Source: Arcticibacter svalbardensis MN12-7 (lineage in GTDB: Bacteria > Bacteroidota > Bacteroidia > Sphingobacteriales > Sphingobacteriaceae). From it: a stretch of DNA of 64,000 nucleotides. Positions 27,603 through 36,469 of this stretch are shown piece by piece. The notes under the pieces were generated by a model. It worked only from the letters and a program-made list of their open reading frames with translations. It did no database searches and was not told the origin of the DNA. Location of the stretch: contig NZ_AQPN01000043.1 in the NCBI RefSeq assembly GCF_000403135.1, positions 1-64,000 on the forward strand, given 5' to 3'. The first letter of the stretch is position 1; the number at the start of each line of letters is the position of its first letter. The position numbers were made by a program, and so were the translations under genes.

Positions 27603-29562
27603 ACCTTTTAAAGGTAAAGAAAAACTCAGCCCCTTTATCCTGTCCACTTTCAACCCAGATCAAGCCATCGTTAGCCAGAATAAACTCTTTACACAACATT
27701 AAACCAATACCAGTTCCAAGTTCTCCATTAGTCCCCTCTGCTTTAAGTGCAAACGAAGAAAACAGATTCTGCGCATCCTGCTCATTCATCCCTTTTCCAT
27801 TGTCGCACACAGAAAAACGGATATATATATCCCACACCTGAGCCTTTAGCTCAATAACACCTCCTGCGTAAGTAAATTTTATCGCATTACTGATCAGGTT
27901 TCTTAACACAAAATCAAAATGATCCGGATCAGCACATATCTGAATCCCCGCCGGAATATGATTTACAATTTGTATCAACTTCGCGCTCGAAGGAGCTTGA
28001 AAAATGTTCAGATTTTTCTTAACAATACTGTCAACCTCAAAACTCGTTTGTTTAACACTCACGCCCTGAATCTGAATTCTTCCCCAATCTAGTAAAGAAT
28101 CCAGGGTTGACAATGAGGCCTCTGTATGCTTTTTAAGCACCCCAACGATCCCCTTCAATTCAGCCTGATCCATTCCTCCGTTTTCGAAGAGCGTTAACAT
28201 TTGTACAATATTACCCACCGGACCTCTTAAATCATGTCCAATTATAGAAAATAGTTTATCCTTTACCAGATTCGATGCCTTTAGTTTTTTATTTAGTTTA
28301 CGAACATTGTATAAGGTGATGTATACGGATGCGAGAATAAGGATCACAAAAATGGCTACTCCTATTCCTGTATTTCGCTGAAGTGTTCTTTTGCTATTTA
28401 CAAATTGGAGCGTTTTAACATGTGCATTTGCCTTATCTTTTTCGTAGACAGACTGCATCATTTCCATCTCTTTTTTTCGGTCTATACTAAATGCATCCTT
28501 ATTTAAATTATATCGCTTCTCCGATATTAGAAAAGCATCTTTATAATTCCCCTGTTCATTAAAAACCGCAATCATTGCCTCACAGCTTTCTGATATGAGA
28601 TTTTTATCGTGAATAAAAATGGCTATGCTTAACGACTTTTGTAACCGCTCAAGCGCCTGTTTAAATTCTTTTTTATCCGAATAATCGGAAGCAAGATTTA
28701 ACAATGCCCTGGATTCGCTTGCTGGCAATTTATAAATCCTGGATTCTGAAAGTGATTGCTGATAATAAGTCAGCGCTTTATCCTTATATCCCAGCTTATA
28801 ATACGCATTACCTGTATGTATAAGCATAGGTACATGCAAACTTGCAAACGCTGGCTTGTTGGATTTTTGAACTCCTTTTAAAAAATAGGTTAATGCCTGC
28901 TGCGTTTTACCCATACTGACATATAAAATTCCAAAACCTTGTAATATCCTTATGGTCTCGTATTCCGAAGGTTTTTTGTCGCTCAACCGCTGCGCCTTTT
29001 TATAATAACCCAAGGACTTTTCCAGCTCTCCTGCACCACTACAAATCTCCGCTAGCTTGATAGTGGATTGAACAACACCAACATTATTATTTAATTTTTT
29101 ATAGATCGCAACCGACTTTAGTAAATCCGCTATCGCCTCGGGATAGTTTCCCATTTTGCTTTCCACAGTCCCAAGAACATCATATCCGGAAGCAACCCCT
29201 TGTTTATTATTAATTTTTATTAACCCTTTTAAAGATTCTTCTGCATAATGTTTAGCCAGACTTAAGTTACCATCATAGGTATTGATGGTCGCCAATTTAC
29301 CTATCATCACCAGTTCAGCATAGGGATAATTTACTTTACGCGCCAGGGTTAGTCCACTTTTTATATAATAAAGCGAGGAATCTAAATTTGAACCCAAATA
29401 ATAAGTACCAAGATCCTGATAGATCCATACTTTAGCCGTGTCAGATTTTTCCACTTTTAGCTTTAAAAGCAGTTTTGAAGGATGTTCCTGTGATAAGGCA
29501 ATCGTATTTAAAAACACAAAACAAATAAGTGAGAGTTGCCTCATTGCTTTACTATTCTTCAA
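27601..29562 (-). CDS. Tetratricopeptide-repeat sensor histidine kinase
   Basis: The protein (653 residues) has a signal peptide (residues 1-24). About eight TPR-like repeats follow to residue 380, such as GNYPEAIADLLKSVAIYKK and GYKDKALTYYQQSLSE. A single membrane helix (GVAIFVILILASVYITLYN) lies near 402-420 and leads into a cytoplasmic kinase. The phosphoacceptor region is FSIIGHDLRGPVGN near 440. The ATPase has N box LRNLISNAIKF, G1 CDNGKGMN and G2 GTGIGLML. The family is common in Bacteroidota. It would sense an extracytoplasmic signal through the TPRs and phosphorylate a response regulator. No response regulator is adjacent, so it is an orphan kinase. Confidence 0.9.
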   Translation of the reverse strand: MKNSKAMRQLSLICFVFLNTIALSQEHPSKLLLKLKVEKSDTAKVWIYQDLGTYYLGSNLDSSLYYIKSGLTLARKVNYPYAELVMIGKLATINTYDGNLSLAKHYAEESLKGLIKINNKQGVASGYDVLGTVESKMGNYPEAIADLLKSVAIYKKLNNNVGVVQSTIKLAEICSGAGELEKSLGYYKKAQRLSDKKPSEYETIRILQGFGILYVSMGKTQQALTYFLKGVQKSNKPAFASLHVPMLIHTGNAYYKLGYKDKALTYYQQSLSESRIYKLPASESRALLNLASDYSDKKEFKQALERLQKSLSIAIFIHDKNLISESCEAMIAVFNEQGNYKDAFLISEKRYNLNKDAFSIDRKKEMEMMQSVYEKDKANAHVKTLQFVNSKRTLQRNTGIGVAIFVILILASVYITLYNVRKLNKKLKASNLVKDKLFSIIGHDLRGPVGNIVQMLTLFENGGMDQAELKGIVGVLKKHTEASLSTLDSLLDWGRIQIQGVSVKQTSFEVDSIVKKNLNIFQAPSSAKLIQIVNHIPAGIQICADPDHFDFVLRNLISNAIKFTYAGGVIELKAQVWDIYIRFSVCDNGKGMNEQDAQNLFSSFALKAEGTNGELGTGIGLMLCKEFILANDGLIWVESGQDKGAEFFFTFKR

Positions 29563-29731
29563 TTTTAGGAATATAAGTAAGATTTATGCTTGTCAAAAAA
29601 AAAAGCTTGTTAACTTAATTTTGATGTATAATTTATCAAAATAAATTCAAGTATACCTCTTTTGCTTTGCAATATAGGCTTAAGCTTTTATTAATTGATC
29701 GTTGCTGGATATGGTTACCCATAAGACTACC

Positions 29732-29842
29732 CTAATAAATGATTTCAATCATCTCAAATAAGTCCTTCTGATCACTTTTTATTTTCTCAAATACACGGAT
29801 GTTTGTCTCAATGATTGTTGCTACCCCAAGCAACTTTTTCAT
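29732..29842 (-). CDS. Possible small protein, 36 residues
   Basis: The open frame begins ATGAAAAAGTTG and encodes MKKLLGVATIIETNIRVFEK, then a charged helix ending EMIEIIY. It may be a real small protein or the remnant of a larger helical one. No ribosome-binding signal or promoter is evident. The rest of the 390-nt spacer (29563-29952) holds an unassigned plus-strand terminator and the mnmA promoter. Confidence 0.25.
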   Translation of the reverse strand: MKKLLGVATIIETNIRVFEKIKSDQKDLFEMIEIIY

Positions 29843-29855
29843 AGGTAGATGTAGG

Positions 29856-29889
29856 GTCAGGCAGTTTCATATTGCCTGACTTTTTTTTT
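29856..29889 (+). terminator. Strong terminator with no gene in front of it
   Basis: GTCAGGCA / TGCCTGAC with a 9-nt loop is followed by nine T residues on the plus strand. No plus-strand gene lies within 2 kb upstream, because the histidine kinase is on the other strand. It could end an untranslated transcript from about 29.6 kb or be left over from a lost gene. Confidence 0.75.
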
Positions 29890-29909
29890 AGGCTACATTT
29901 TACACGTCA

Positions 29910-29943
29910 TTGACCCCCTATACTCATCTTTAATTTATCTTTG
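29910..29943 (+). promoter_or_regulatory. Promoter of mnmA
   Basis: TATCTTTG at 29936-29943 matches the Bacteroidota -7 element, and TTGAC at 29910 is a possible -33 element with a slightly long 23-nt spacer. The predicted start of transcription would be within about 5 nt of the ATG at 29953, giving a nearly leaderless mRNA. Confidence 0.5.
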
Positions 29944-29952
29944 TAAATAATT

Positions 29953-31041
29953 ATGAGTAAGCACGGAAGAATTTTAGTGGCAATGAGTGGCGGAGTGGAT
30001 AGTTCCGTAGCTGCTGTCATGTTACACGAACAGGGCTATGAAGTAATAGGCCTGACGATGAAAACCTGGGACTATGCTTCCTCTGGTGCTTCATCAAAAG
30101 AAACAGGATGCTGCAGTCTGGATTCCATCAATGATGCCCGTTCTTTAGCCGTAGGATACGGATTTCCTCATTACATTCTGGACATTAGAAGTGAATTCGG
30201 AGATTTTGTGATCGACAATTTTGTCGATGAATACCTGGCGGGAAGAACGCCCAACCCATGTGTATTATGCAACACCCACATCAAATGGGAAGCGCTATTA
30301 AAACGTGCAGACAAACTGGACTGCGAATTTATAGCTACAGGTCACTATGCCAATATCCGACCTCAGGATAGCGGACGTTATGTAATTTCAAAAGGTAAAG
30401 ACGAAAACAAGGACCAATCTTATGTCTTGTGGGGCGTGTCGCAAAAAAACCTTTCCCGTACTAAATTCCCATTAGGAAGTTTTACAAAAACAGAAATCAG
30501 GCAAATGGCGGTCGATATGGGCCAGACCGAACTCGCCAAAAAAAGTGAGAGTTACGAAATTTGTTTTGTTCCCGATAATGATTACCGTTCTTTTTTACGC
30601 CATCGCGTAGAAGGACTGGAAGAAAAAGTAGAAGGCGGAAACTTTGCACTCACCGACGGATCAATTGTAGGCAAACATAAAGGTTATCCTTTCTACACAA
30701 TAGGTCAGCGAAAAGGTCTGGGCGTTGCTTTTGGACATCCCATGTTTGTGAAGGAAATATTACCCGAAAGCAATACAGTAGTACTAGGCACACATGAGGA
30801 GCTAAACAAGTCTGTAGCCTTCGTAAAGGGCTTAAACCTGGTCAAATACGCAAGTATAGACCAGCCGATGGAAGCCATTACCAAAATAAGATATAAGGAT
30901 GCTGGTGCCAATAGTATTATCGTGCAGGAAGAGGGATTAATGAAGATCGAATTTGAGCACGCGGTTACCGGAATCGCACCAGGACAATCAGCCGTTTTCT
31001 ATGAAGGAAATGACCTTTTAGGTGGAGGTTTTTTAATCTAG
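29953..31041 (+). CDS. mnmA: tRNA-specific 2-thiouridylase
   Basis: MnmA (362 residues) activates and thiolates U34 of Lys, Glu and Gln tRNAs. The PP-loop ATP motif SGGVDSS is at residues 12-18. TPNPCVLCNTHIKW near 99 supplies one catalytic cysteine, and ESYEICFVPDND near 200 supplies the second. GHYANI and the C-terminal GQRKGLGVA and PGQSAVFYEG segments are standard. The gene is complete and of normal length. Confidence 0.96.
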   Translation: MSKHGRILVAMSGGVDSSVAAVMLHEQGYEVIGLTMKTWDYASSGASSKETGCCSLDSINDARSLAVGYGFPHYILDIRSEFGDFVIDNFVDEYLAGRTPNPCVLCNTHIKWEALLKRADKLDCEFIATGHYANIRPQDSGRYVISKGKDENKDQSYVLWGVSQKNLSRTKFPLGSFTKTEIRQMAVDMGQTELAKKSESYEICFVPDNDYRSFLRHRVEGLEEKVEGGNFALTDGSIVGKHKGYPFYTIGQRKGLGVAFGHPMFVKEILPESNTVVLGTHEELNKSVAFVKGLNLVKYASIDQPMEAITKIRYKDAGANSIIVQEEGLMKIEFEHAVTGIAPGQSAVFYEGNDLLGGGFLI

Positions 31042-31127
31042 TTATTAAAATAAGCAGGCCCAAATCAACATCTTATTTTGGATTGGGTTGATTAATGCCT
31101 TTATTTGCAGAAAAACCAAGCGATTGA

Positions 31128-33473
31128 ATGGCTAAAAATTTACTAATCGTAGAATCTCCTGCTAAAGCAAAAACCATAGAAGGTTATTTGGGTTCCGATT
31201 TCATGGTAAGATCTAGTTACGGACATATCCGTGATTTGGTTAAAACCGATGATGCTATAGATGTTAATAATAATTTTACCCAGCGGTATGAAGTACCGGC
31301 GGATAAAAAAGCTGTGGTCAGCGAACTGAAGAAATTAGCTAAGGAAGCCGAGATGGTTTGGCTGGCGTCGGATGAGGATCGCGAGGGTGAAGCCATTTCC
31401 TGGCACCTTTTTGAAACTTTAGGACTAAAGGACGAAAAGACGAAGCGCATTGTTTTCCATGAAATCACTAAACCGGCAATTTTAAAAGCGATTGATTCAC
31501 CACGAACCATCGATTATAATCTTGTTTATGCACAACAGGCACGCAGGGTACTGGACCGTCTGGTAGGTTTTGAATTGTCTCCCATTCTATGGAAGAAAGT
31601 AAAACCATCTTTATCTGCGGGCAGAGTTCAATCCGTTGCTGTACGATTAATCGTAGAGCGCGAACGTGAAATCAATAAATTTACCCCCATTGCTGCCTAT
31701 AAGGTTACTGCCATCTTCAGCACAGACAAAGCCAAAGAGATCTTTAAAGCTGAGCTCCCTGATCGTTTTGATACGGAAGCTGAAGCAACAGACTTTTTAA
31801 ACGCTTGTATGGATGCTACCTATAAAGTAACATCTGTTGAAAGCAAACCGACAAAACGTAACCCATCCGCTCCATTTACCACTTCTACCTTACAACAGGA
31901 AGCGAGCAGAAAGTTAGGTTTTTCAGTTTCCAGAACTATGTTAATTGCCCAGAAGCTTTATGAGTCAGGGAAAATCACTTACATGAGAACAGACTCCGTG
32001 AATTTATCGGATACTGCTCTGGAAGCTGCCACCAACGAAATCAACAATGCTTATGGCGAAAAATACCATCAGCACCGTAAATATAAAACCAAGTCTGCCG
32101 GCGCTCAGGAAGCGCATGAGGCAATCAGACCTACCTATTTTGATGTCCATTCCATTGATGGTGATGCTTCAGAAAAACGTCTGTATGAACTGATCTGGAA
32201 GCGCTCTATTGCTTCTCAGATGAGTGAAGCTCAATTTGAAAAAACAATTGCCAAGATCAACATCTCTACCCGGAAGGAAAACTTTACTGCCAATGGTGAA
32301 GTTATGAAGTTCGACGGATTCCTGAAAGTATATATGGAATCGGTGGATGACGATCTGGAACAGGATGTTAACCTGGATGAAGACGCAGATAATGCCCTGC
32401 TCCCTCCTCTTACTAAAGATCAGTCACTGGTTAATCAGGAAATCAAGGCAACTGAACGTTATTCGCGTCCACCTGCCCGTTATACTGAAGCCAGTTTAGT
32501 TAAAAAGTTAGAAGAGCTTGGTATCGGTCGTCCATCTACTTACGCGCCAACCATTTCAACTGTTCAGAACAGGGGTTACGTACTAAAGGAAGACCGCGAA
32601 GGAAAATCAAGGAATTTCAATGTATTGACTCTTGCCAAATCAACTGTAGTTAAAGATATCAAAACAGAGATTACAGGTGCGGAGAAATCTAAATTATTCC
32701 CTACTGATATCGGTGCGGTTGTTAATGACTTCCTGGTACAACATTTTAAGGGGATTGTCGACTTTCACTTTACCGCTAGTGTAGAAAAAGAATTTGATGA
32801 GATCGCCAACGGACTAAAAGACTGGACCGAAATGCTTAAGGCATTTTACAGTCCATTTCATGCAGAAGTAGAGAACACCTTACTCAATGCGGAAAAAGCC
32901 CGTGGAGAAAGAGACCTCGGTGAAGAACCAGGAACTGGTAAAAAGGTTTCTGTAAGGATTGGCCGCTACGGTCCCTTTGTTCAGATTGGTGATACCGAAG
33001 GAGAAGAAAAACCACGTTATGCCAGCTTACGTTCCGGCCAGATGATTGAAACCATTACGATGGACGAAGCAATGGAGCTTTTCAGACTTCCTAAGGTTGT
33101 AGGCGTGTTTGAAGAAAAAGACATGACTGTAGCCATCGGACGTTTTGGTCCTTACGTACGCCATAACAGTATTTTTCATTCTTTACCAAAAGGAGTAGAT
33201 CCACATTCGGTTACCGAAGAAGCTTGTATTGAAATCATCAAGGAAAAACGTCAGAAAGATGCCGAAAAGTTAATTAAAACGTTTGATGAAGATCCAACAG
33301 TTAAAATTCTGAATGGCAGATGGGGACCCTATATTGAATACGGAAAAGCTAATGTGAAAATTCCTAAAGATAAAGAAGCAAGTGAACTGACTTACGAAGA
33401 AGTAAAGGTCTTATTCGAAGCTTTTGAGAAGGAACCTAAAAAAGCAACAAAAAAATTCGCAAAGAAAAAATAA
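31128..33473 (+). CDS. topA: DNA topoisomerase I
   Basis: The type IA topoisomerase (781 residues) relaxes negative supercoils. The Toprim domain starts LLIVESPAKAKTIEGYLG, with DEDREGEAISWH near residue 83. The catalytic tyrosine is in ITYMRTDSV near 288. The C-terminal third has repeated GRYGPFVQ / GRFGPYVR / GRWGPYIE modules of the topoisomerase C-terminal repeat type instead of zinc ribbons. It ends in a basic Lys-rich tail that probably binds DNA. A small conserved gene follows after 24 nt. With parC and parE this window holds three topoisomerase genes, though they are not in one operon. Confidence 0.95.
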   Translation: MAKNLLIVESPAKAKTIEGYLGSDFMVRSSYGHIRDLVKTDDAIDVNNNFTQRYEVPADKKAVVSELKKLAKEAEMVWLASDEDREGEAISWHLFETLGLKDEKTKRIVFHEITKPAILKAIDSPRTIDYNLVYAQQARRVLDRLVGFELSPILWKKVKPSLSAGRVQSVAVRLIVEREREINKFTPIAAYKVTAIFSTDKAKEIFKAELPDRFDTEAEATDFLNACMDATYKVTSVESKPTKRNPSAPFTTSTLQQEASRKLGFSVSRTMLIAQKLYESGKITYMRTDSVNLSDTALEAATNEINNAYGEKYHQHRKYKTKSAGAQEAHEAIRPTYFDVHSIDGDASEKRLYELIWKRSIASQMSEAQFEKTIAKINISTRKENFTANGEVMKFDGFLKVYMESVDDDLEQDVNLDEDADNALLPPLTKDQSLVNQEIKATERYSRPPARYTEASLVKKLEELGIGRPSTYAPTISTVQNRGYVLKEDREGKSRNFNVLTLAKSTVVKDIKTEITGAEKSKLFPTDIGAVVNDFLVQHFKGIVDFHFTASVEKEFDEIANGLKDWTEMLKAFYSPFHAEVENTLLNAEKARGERDLGEEPGTGKKVSVRIGRYGPFVQIGDTEGEEKPRYASLRSGQMIETITMDEAMELFRLPKVVGVFEEKDMTVAIGRFGPYVRHNSIFHSLPKGVDPHSVTEEACIEIIKEKRQKDAEKLIKTFDEDPTVKILNGRWGPYIEYGKANVKIPKDKEASELTYEEVKVLFEAFEKEPKKATKKFAKKK

Positions 33474-33497
33474 ATCGTTTGATCTGACTATCCACCT

Positions 33498-33902
33498 ATG
33501 AAAAAAGATATTCCAGAAAACCGCGTAGAAGATATTGGGATAACCGTTGTACTTGAAAGTGACAGTCCCCAGGGACGTTCATGGAATGTATATCTGATAA
33601 ACTTGAAAAATGTGGCCATTGAAACTGTCCTGGTATCATCCAAAGGATATGGAACAAAAAATGGAGTGGAAGTAAAAACTTCTATTTTAAGACATTCAAT
33701 TGGTGATGTATCATCAAAAGGATATGCTAAAATAGAAGCCATAGATGAACAGGTATTTGGCTTGACAAATGAATATTTATTAAGCTATTATATTGATAAA
33801 CAGATCTTCGATAAGAAATACATATTCGTGCCCGAAAGTATTGTAGAAACGAATATGGTACGAATTCCACTACTCAATAAACCTGGTGTATTAATCCTGT
33901 AG
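33498..33902 (+). CDS. Small conserved protein downstream of topA
   Basis: The protein has 134 residues, no signal peptide and no transmembrane segments. It is beta-rich (VVLESDSPQGRSWNVYLINL, ETVLVSSKGYGT). I do not recognise a named family. It lies 24 nt after topA and ahead of a strong terminator, so it is cotranscribed with topA. Any link with topoisomerase function is only by position. Confidence 0.65.
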   Translation: MKKDIPENRVEDIGITVVLESDSPQGRSWNVYLINLKNVAIETVLVSSKGYGTKNGVEVKTSILRHSIGDVSSKGYAKIEAIDEQVFGLTNEYLLSYYIDKQIFDKKYIFVPESIVETNMVRIPLLNKPGVLIL

Positions 33903-33930
33903 GTTAGGATTTATTATACTTTGTATCTTT

Positions 33931-33967
33931 AAAAAGAGGCGACCGATCAGGTCGTCTCTTTTTTTTT
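33931..33967 (+). terminator. Rho-independent terminator of the topA operon
   Basis: GAGGCGACC / GGTCGTCTC with a 5-nt loop and one G:T pair is flanked by an A-tract and a run of nine T residues. Confidence 0.9.
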
Positions 33968-34062
33968 GTTTTATTATTAGAAAGCAGACAAATAGATCTA
34001 GTCTTTAAATTCCACATACTGAACTAAGGTAAATCTAACATCAAATAATGGTCAGATTTACG

Positions 34063-34190
34063 GTGATGCCACAGTGATGCCACGGTGACGCCACAGTGAG
34101 GCCACGTTTTTGCGTCAAAAGGTGGCCTCACTGTGGCGTCACTGTGGCATCACCCTTGCGTCAAGGATAATCTGATGGTAATCTGAAGGT
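34063..34190. repeat. Inverted array of 11-bp repeats
   Basis: Four tandem 11-nt units run from 34063 to 34106: GTGATGCCACA, GTGATGCCACG, GTGACGCCACA and GTGAGGCCACG. Three reverse-complement units lie at 34122-34153, in the order that makes a long imperfect stem. The loop holds TTGCGTCAA, which occurs again at 34156-34164. Two further 11-nt units, AATCTGATGGT and AATCTGAAGGT, follow at 34169-34190, and a partial complement of them (ATGGTCAGATTTAC) precedes the left arm. No ORF covers the array. The whole 417-nt spacer (33903-34319) otherwise holds only the topA-operon terminator and presumably the rnr promoter. Confidence 0.9.
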
Positions 34191-34319
34191 AACTTGTTTA
34201 ATCCTTTTGATCTAAAAGACTACCATCGATCGTAGTAATTTTATATATTCGATCCAGATAAAAGGCAAATTTATTAACTTGGCCTTTTACGATCAATACA
34301 TCTGAAATAACCATGAACT

Positions 34320-36449
34320 ATGGCAAAAAAAAAATCCAACCATCTGATAGTTGTTTTTACGCAACTCATCACTGATATCTTGGAAAAGGGAGGTAACACT
34401 CCTATGAATTATAAACAGATTGCTTCAAAACTAAATTTGACTGACCCCGAATCACGGGAGACCATATTATTAGTATTGCAGGAGGAGACCCATAAAGGAA
34501 TCTTTTCTGAACCTCAAAAGGGCAAATTTCAACTGAAAGAACTTAAAACCATTGTCACAGGTAAAGTTTCAATGACCAGTGATGGCTCTGCTTTCATTGT
34601 ACCTGATGATGACCTTGAGGAAGACATCTACATCGCTCCCCGAAAAGTAGGGATCGCGCTAAATAACGATAAAGTCCGCGCTTACGTTTTTGCAAACACC
34701 AAAGGCAGAAGAAAAGAGGGCGAGATCATCGAAATCCTGGCCCGTGCCAAAATGGATTTTACGGGAATCGTAAAGATCTCAGATAACTTCGCTTTTTTTA
34801 TACCGGACGACCGCAAGATGCTGAGGGATATTTTTATTCCATTAGAAAAGCTGAACGGAGCTAAACACGGAGAAAAAGCAGTTGCCAAAATCACGAACTG
34901 GCCCGACGATGCGAAGAATCCACTAGGAGAAATCACTACCGTATTGGGTAAACAGGGTGAAAACGATACCGAAATGACCGCTATTCTGGCCGAATACGGG
35001 TTTCCTTTAAAATTTCCAAAAGAAGTAGAGCAGGAAGCGGACGCAATTAAGGATGGGATTACAGCAAAGGAAATTGCGAAGAGAAGAGATTTCCGCGACA
35101 TCCTGACCTTTACAATTGACCCTGCAGACGCAAAAGACTTTGATGATGCGATTTCCTATCGTGTGCTGGAAAATGGAAACTATGAAATAGGGGTTCATAT
35201 TGCGGATGTTTCGCATTACGTCATCCCCGGTACAGCATTGGATACGGAAGCCTTTGAACGGGGTACTTCAGTATACCTGGTCGATCGTGTGATCCCGATG
35301 TTGCCGGAGCGGCTTTCGAACGGAGTATGTTCATTACGTCCAAACGAAGACAAATTAACTTTCTCAGCGGTATTTGAGCTGGACAAAAAAGCGAATGTTA
35401 TTGAACAATGGTTTGGAAAGACTATCATCCATTCCAACAGACGTTTCAGTTATGAAGAAGCACAGGAAGTGATTGAAGGCAAATCAGAAGATCTGAAGGA
35501 CGAAATCCTGAAACTGAATGAACTTGCTTATATCCTGAGGGACAAAAAATTTAAACAGGGAGCGATCAGTTTTGAGACTTCTGAAGTGAAGTTTAAGCTT
35601 GATGAAGCGGGTAAACCTATCGGTGTATACGTGAAGGAACGCAAGGATGCACATAAACTGATTGAAGATTATATGTTGCTGGCCAACAGAAAGGTGGCTG
35701 AGCTGATTGCAAAAAAAGGAAAGGGTAAAAACAAATACACGTTTGTATACCGTTCGCATGATGCACCAAAGGAAACCGCTTTACTTAGTTTTGCGCAGTT
35801 TGCTGGTAAATTTGGCTATAAAATCAATACCTCTTCCAGTAAAGAAGTGGCCAAATCGCTCAACCAGTTAATGGAGGATGTGGAAGGCAAAAAAGAACAA
35901 AATGTGCTGACTCATCTGGCAATCCGCTCCATGGCAAAAGCCGTTTATACCACGAAGAAATCCAGTCACTATGGCCTGGCTTTCGATTATTATACCCACT
36001 TTACCTCTCCTATCCGCCGCTCACCCGATGTGATGGTGCACCGTTTGTTGCAACATTACCTGGATGGAGGGAAGTCCGTGAATGAAGAAGAGTACGAAAA
36101 ACTGTGTCTCCATGCTTCACAAATGGAGAAGAAGGCAGCAGATGCAGAACGTGCTTCGGTTAAATATAAACAAGCTGAGTATCTTCAGGACAATATTGGT
36201 AAAGAATACAATGGTATTATTTCCGGTGTTACTGAATGGGGCATGTTTGTGGAGATTGAAGAAAATAAATGCGAAGGCATGATACGGCTTCGGGATATCT
36301 CAGATGATTTCTATGTATTAGACGAGAAGAATTACTGTATCATCGGTCAGCGCAAAAAGAAGAAATATCAGCTGGGAGATGAAGTCAGGATCCTGGTGAA
36401 AAAAGTAGAATTGGCTAAACGTCAGATTGACTTTAAATTATTGCATTAA
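34320..36449 (+). CDS. rnr: Ribonuclease R
   Basis: RNase R (709 residues) is a processive 3'-5' exoribonuclease of the RNB family that degrades structured RNA. An N-terminal helix-turn-helix segment (residues 1-65) and cold-shock-like domains are followed by the RNB core. Its metal-binding motif is DPADAKDFDDAIS near 266-278. YTHFTSPIRRSPDVMVHRLL is near 560, and a C-terminal S1 domain (YNGIISGVTEWGMFVEIEENKCEG) completes the protein. The gene is followed after 20 nt by a polyprenyl synthetase gene. Confidence 0.95.
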   Translation: MAKKKSNHLIVVFTQLITDILEKGGNTPMNYKQIASKLNLTDPESRETILLVLQEETHKGIFSEPQKGKFQLKELKTIVTGKVSMTSDGSAFIVPDDDLEEDIYIAPRKVGIALNNDKVRAYVFANTKGRRKEGEIIEILARAKMDFTGIVKISDNFAFFIPDDRKMLRDIFIPLEKLNGAKHGEKAVAKITNWPDDAKNPLGEITTVLGKQGENDTEMTAILAEYGFPLKFPKEVEQEADAIKDGITAKEIAKRRDFRDILTFTIDPADAKDFDDAISYRVLENGNYEIGVHIADVSHYVIPGTALDTEAFERGTSVYLVDRVIPMLPERLSNGVCSLRPNEDKLTFSAVFELDKKANVIEQWFGKTIIHSNRRFSYEEAQEVIEGKSEDLKDEILKLNELAYILRDKKFKQGAISFETSEVKFKLDEAGKPIGVYVKERKDAHKLIEDYMLLANRKVAELIAKKGKGKNKYTFVYRSHDAPKETALLSFAQFAGKFGYKINTSSSKEVAKSLNQLMEDVEGKKEQNVLTHLAIRSMAKAVYTTKKSSHYGLAFDYYTHFTSPIRRSPDVMVHRLLQHYLDGGKSVNEEEYEKLCLHASQMEKKAADAERASVKYKQAEYLQDNIGKEYNGIISGVTEWGMFVEIEENKCEGMIRLRDISDDFYVLDEKNYCIIGQRKKKKYQLGDEVRILVKKVELAKRQIDFKLLH

Positions 36450-36469
36450 AAAAGGAACCCTATTCGCGA

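Noticed and set aside
27601-29562. Histidine kinase as part of a local two-component pair
   Set aside because: No response regulator lies beside it; the neighbours are an unrelated hypothetical gene and mnmA.
34063-34190. CRISPR array
   Set aside because: Units are 11 nt with no spacers and no cas genes nearby; orientation flips in the middle.
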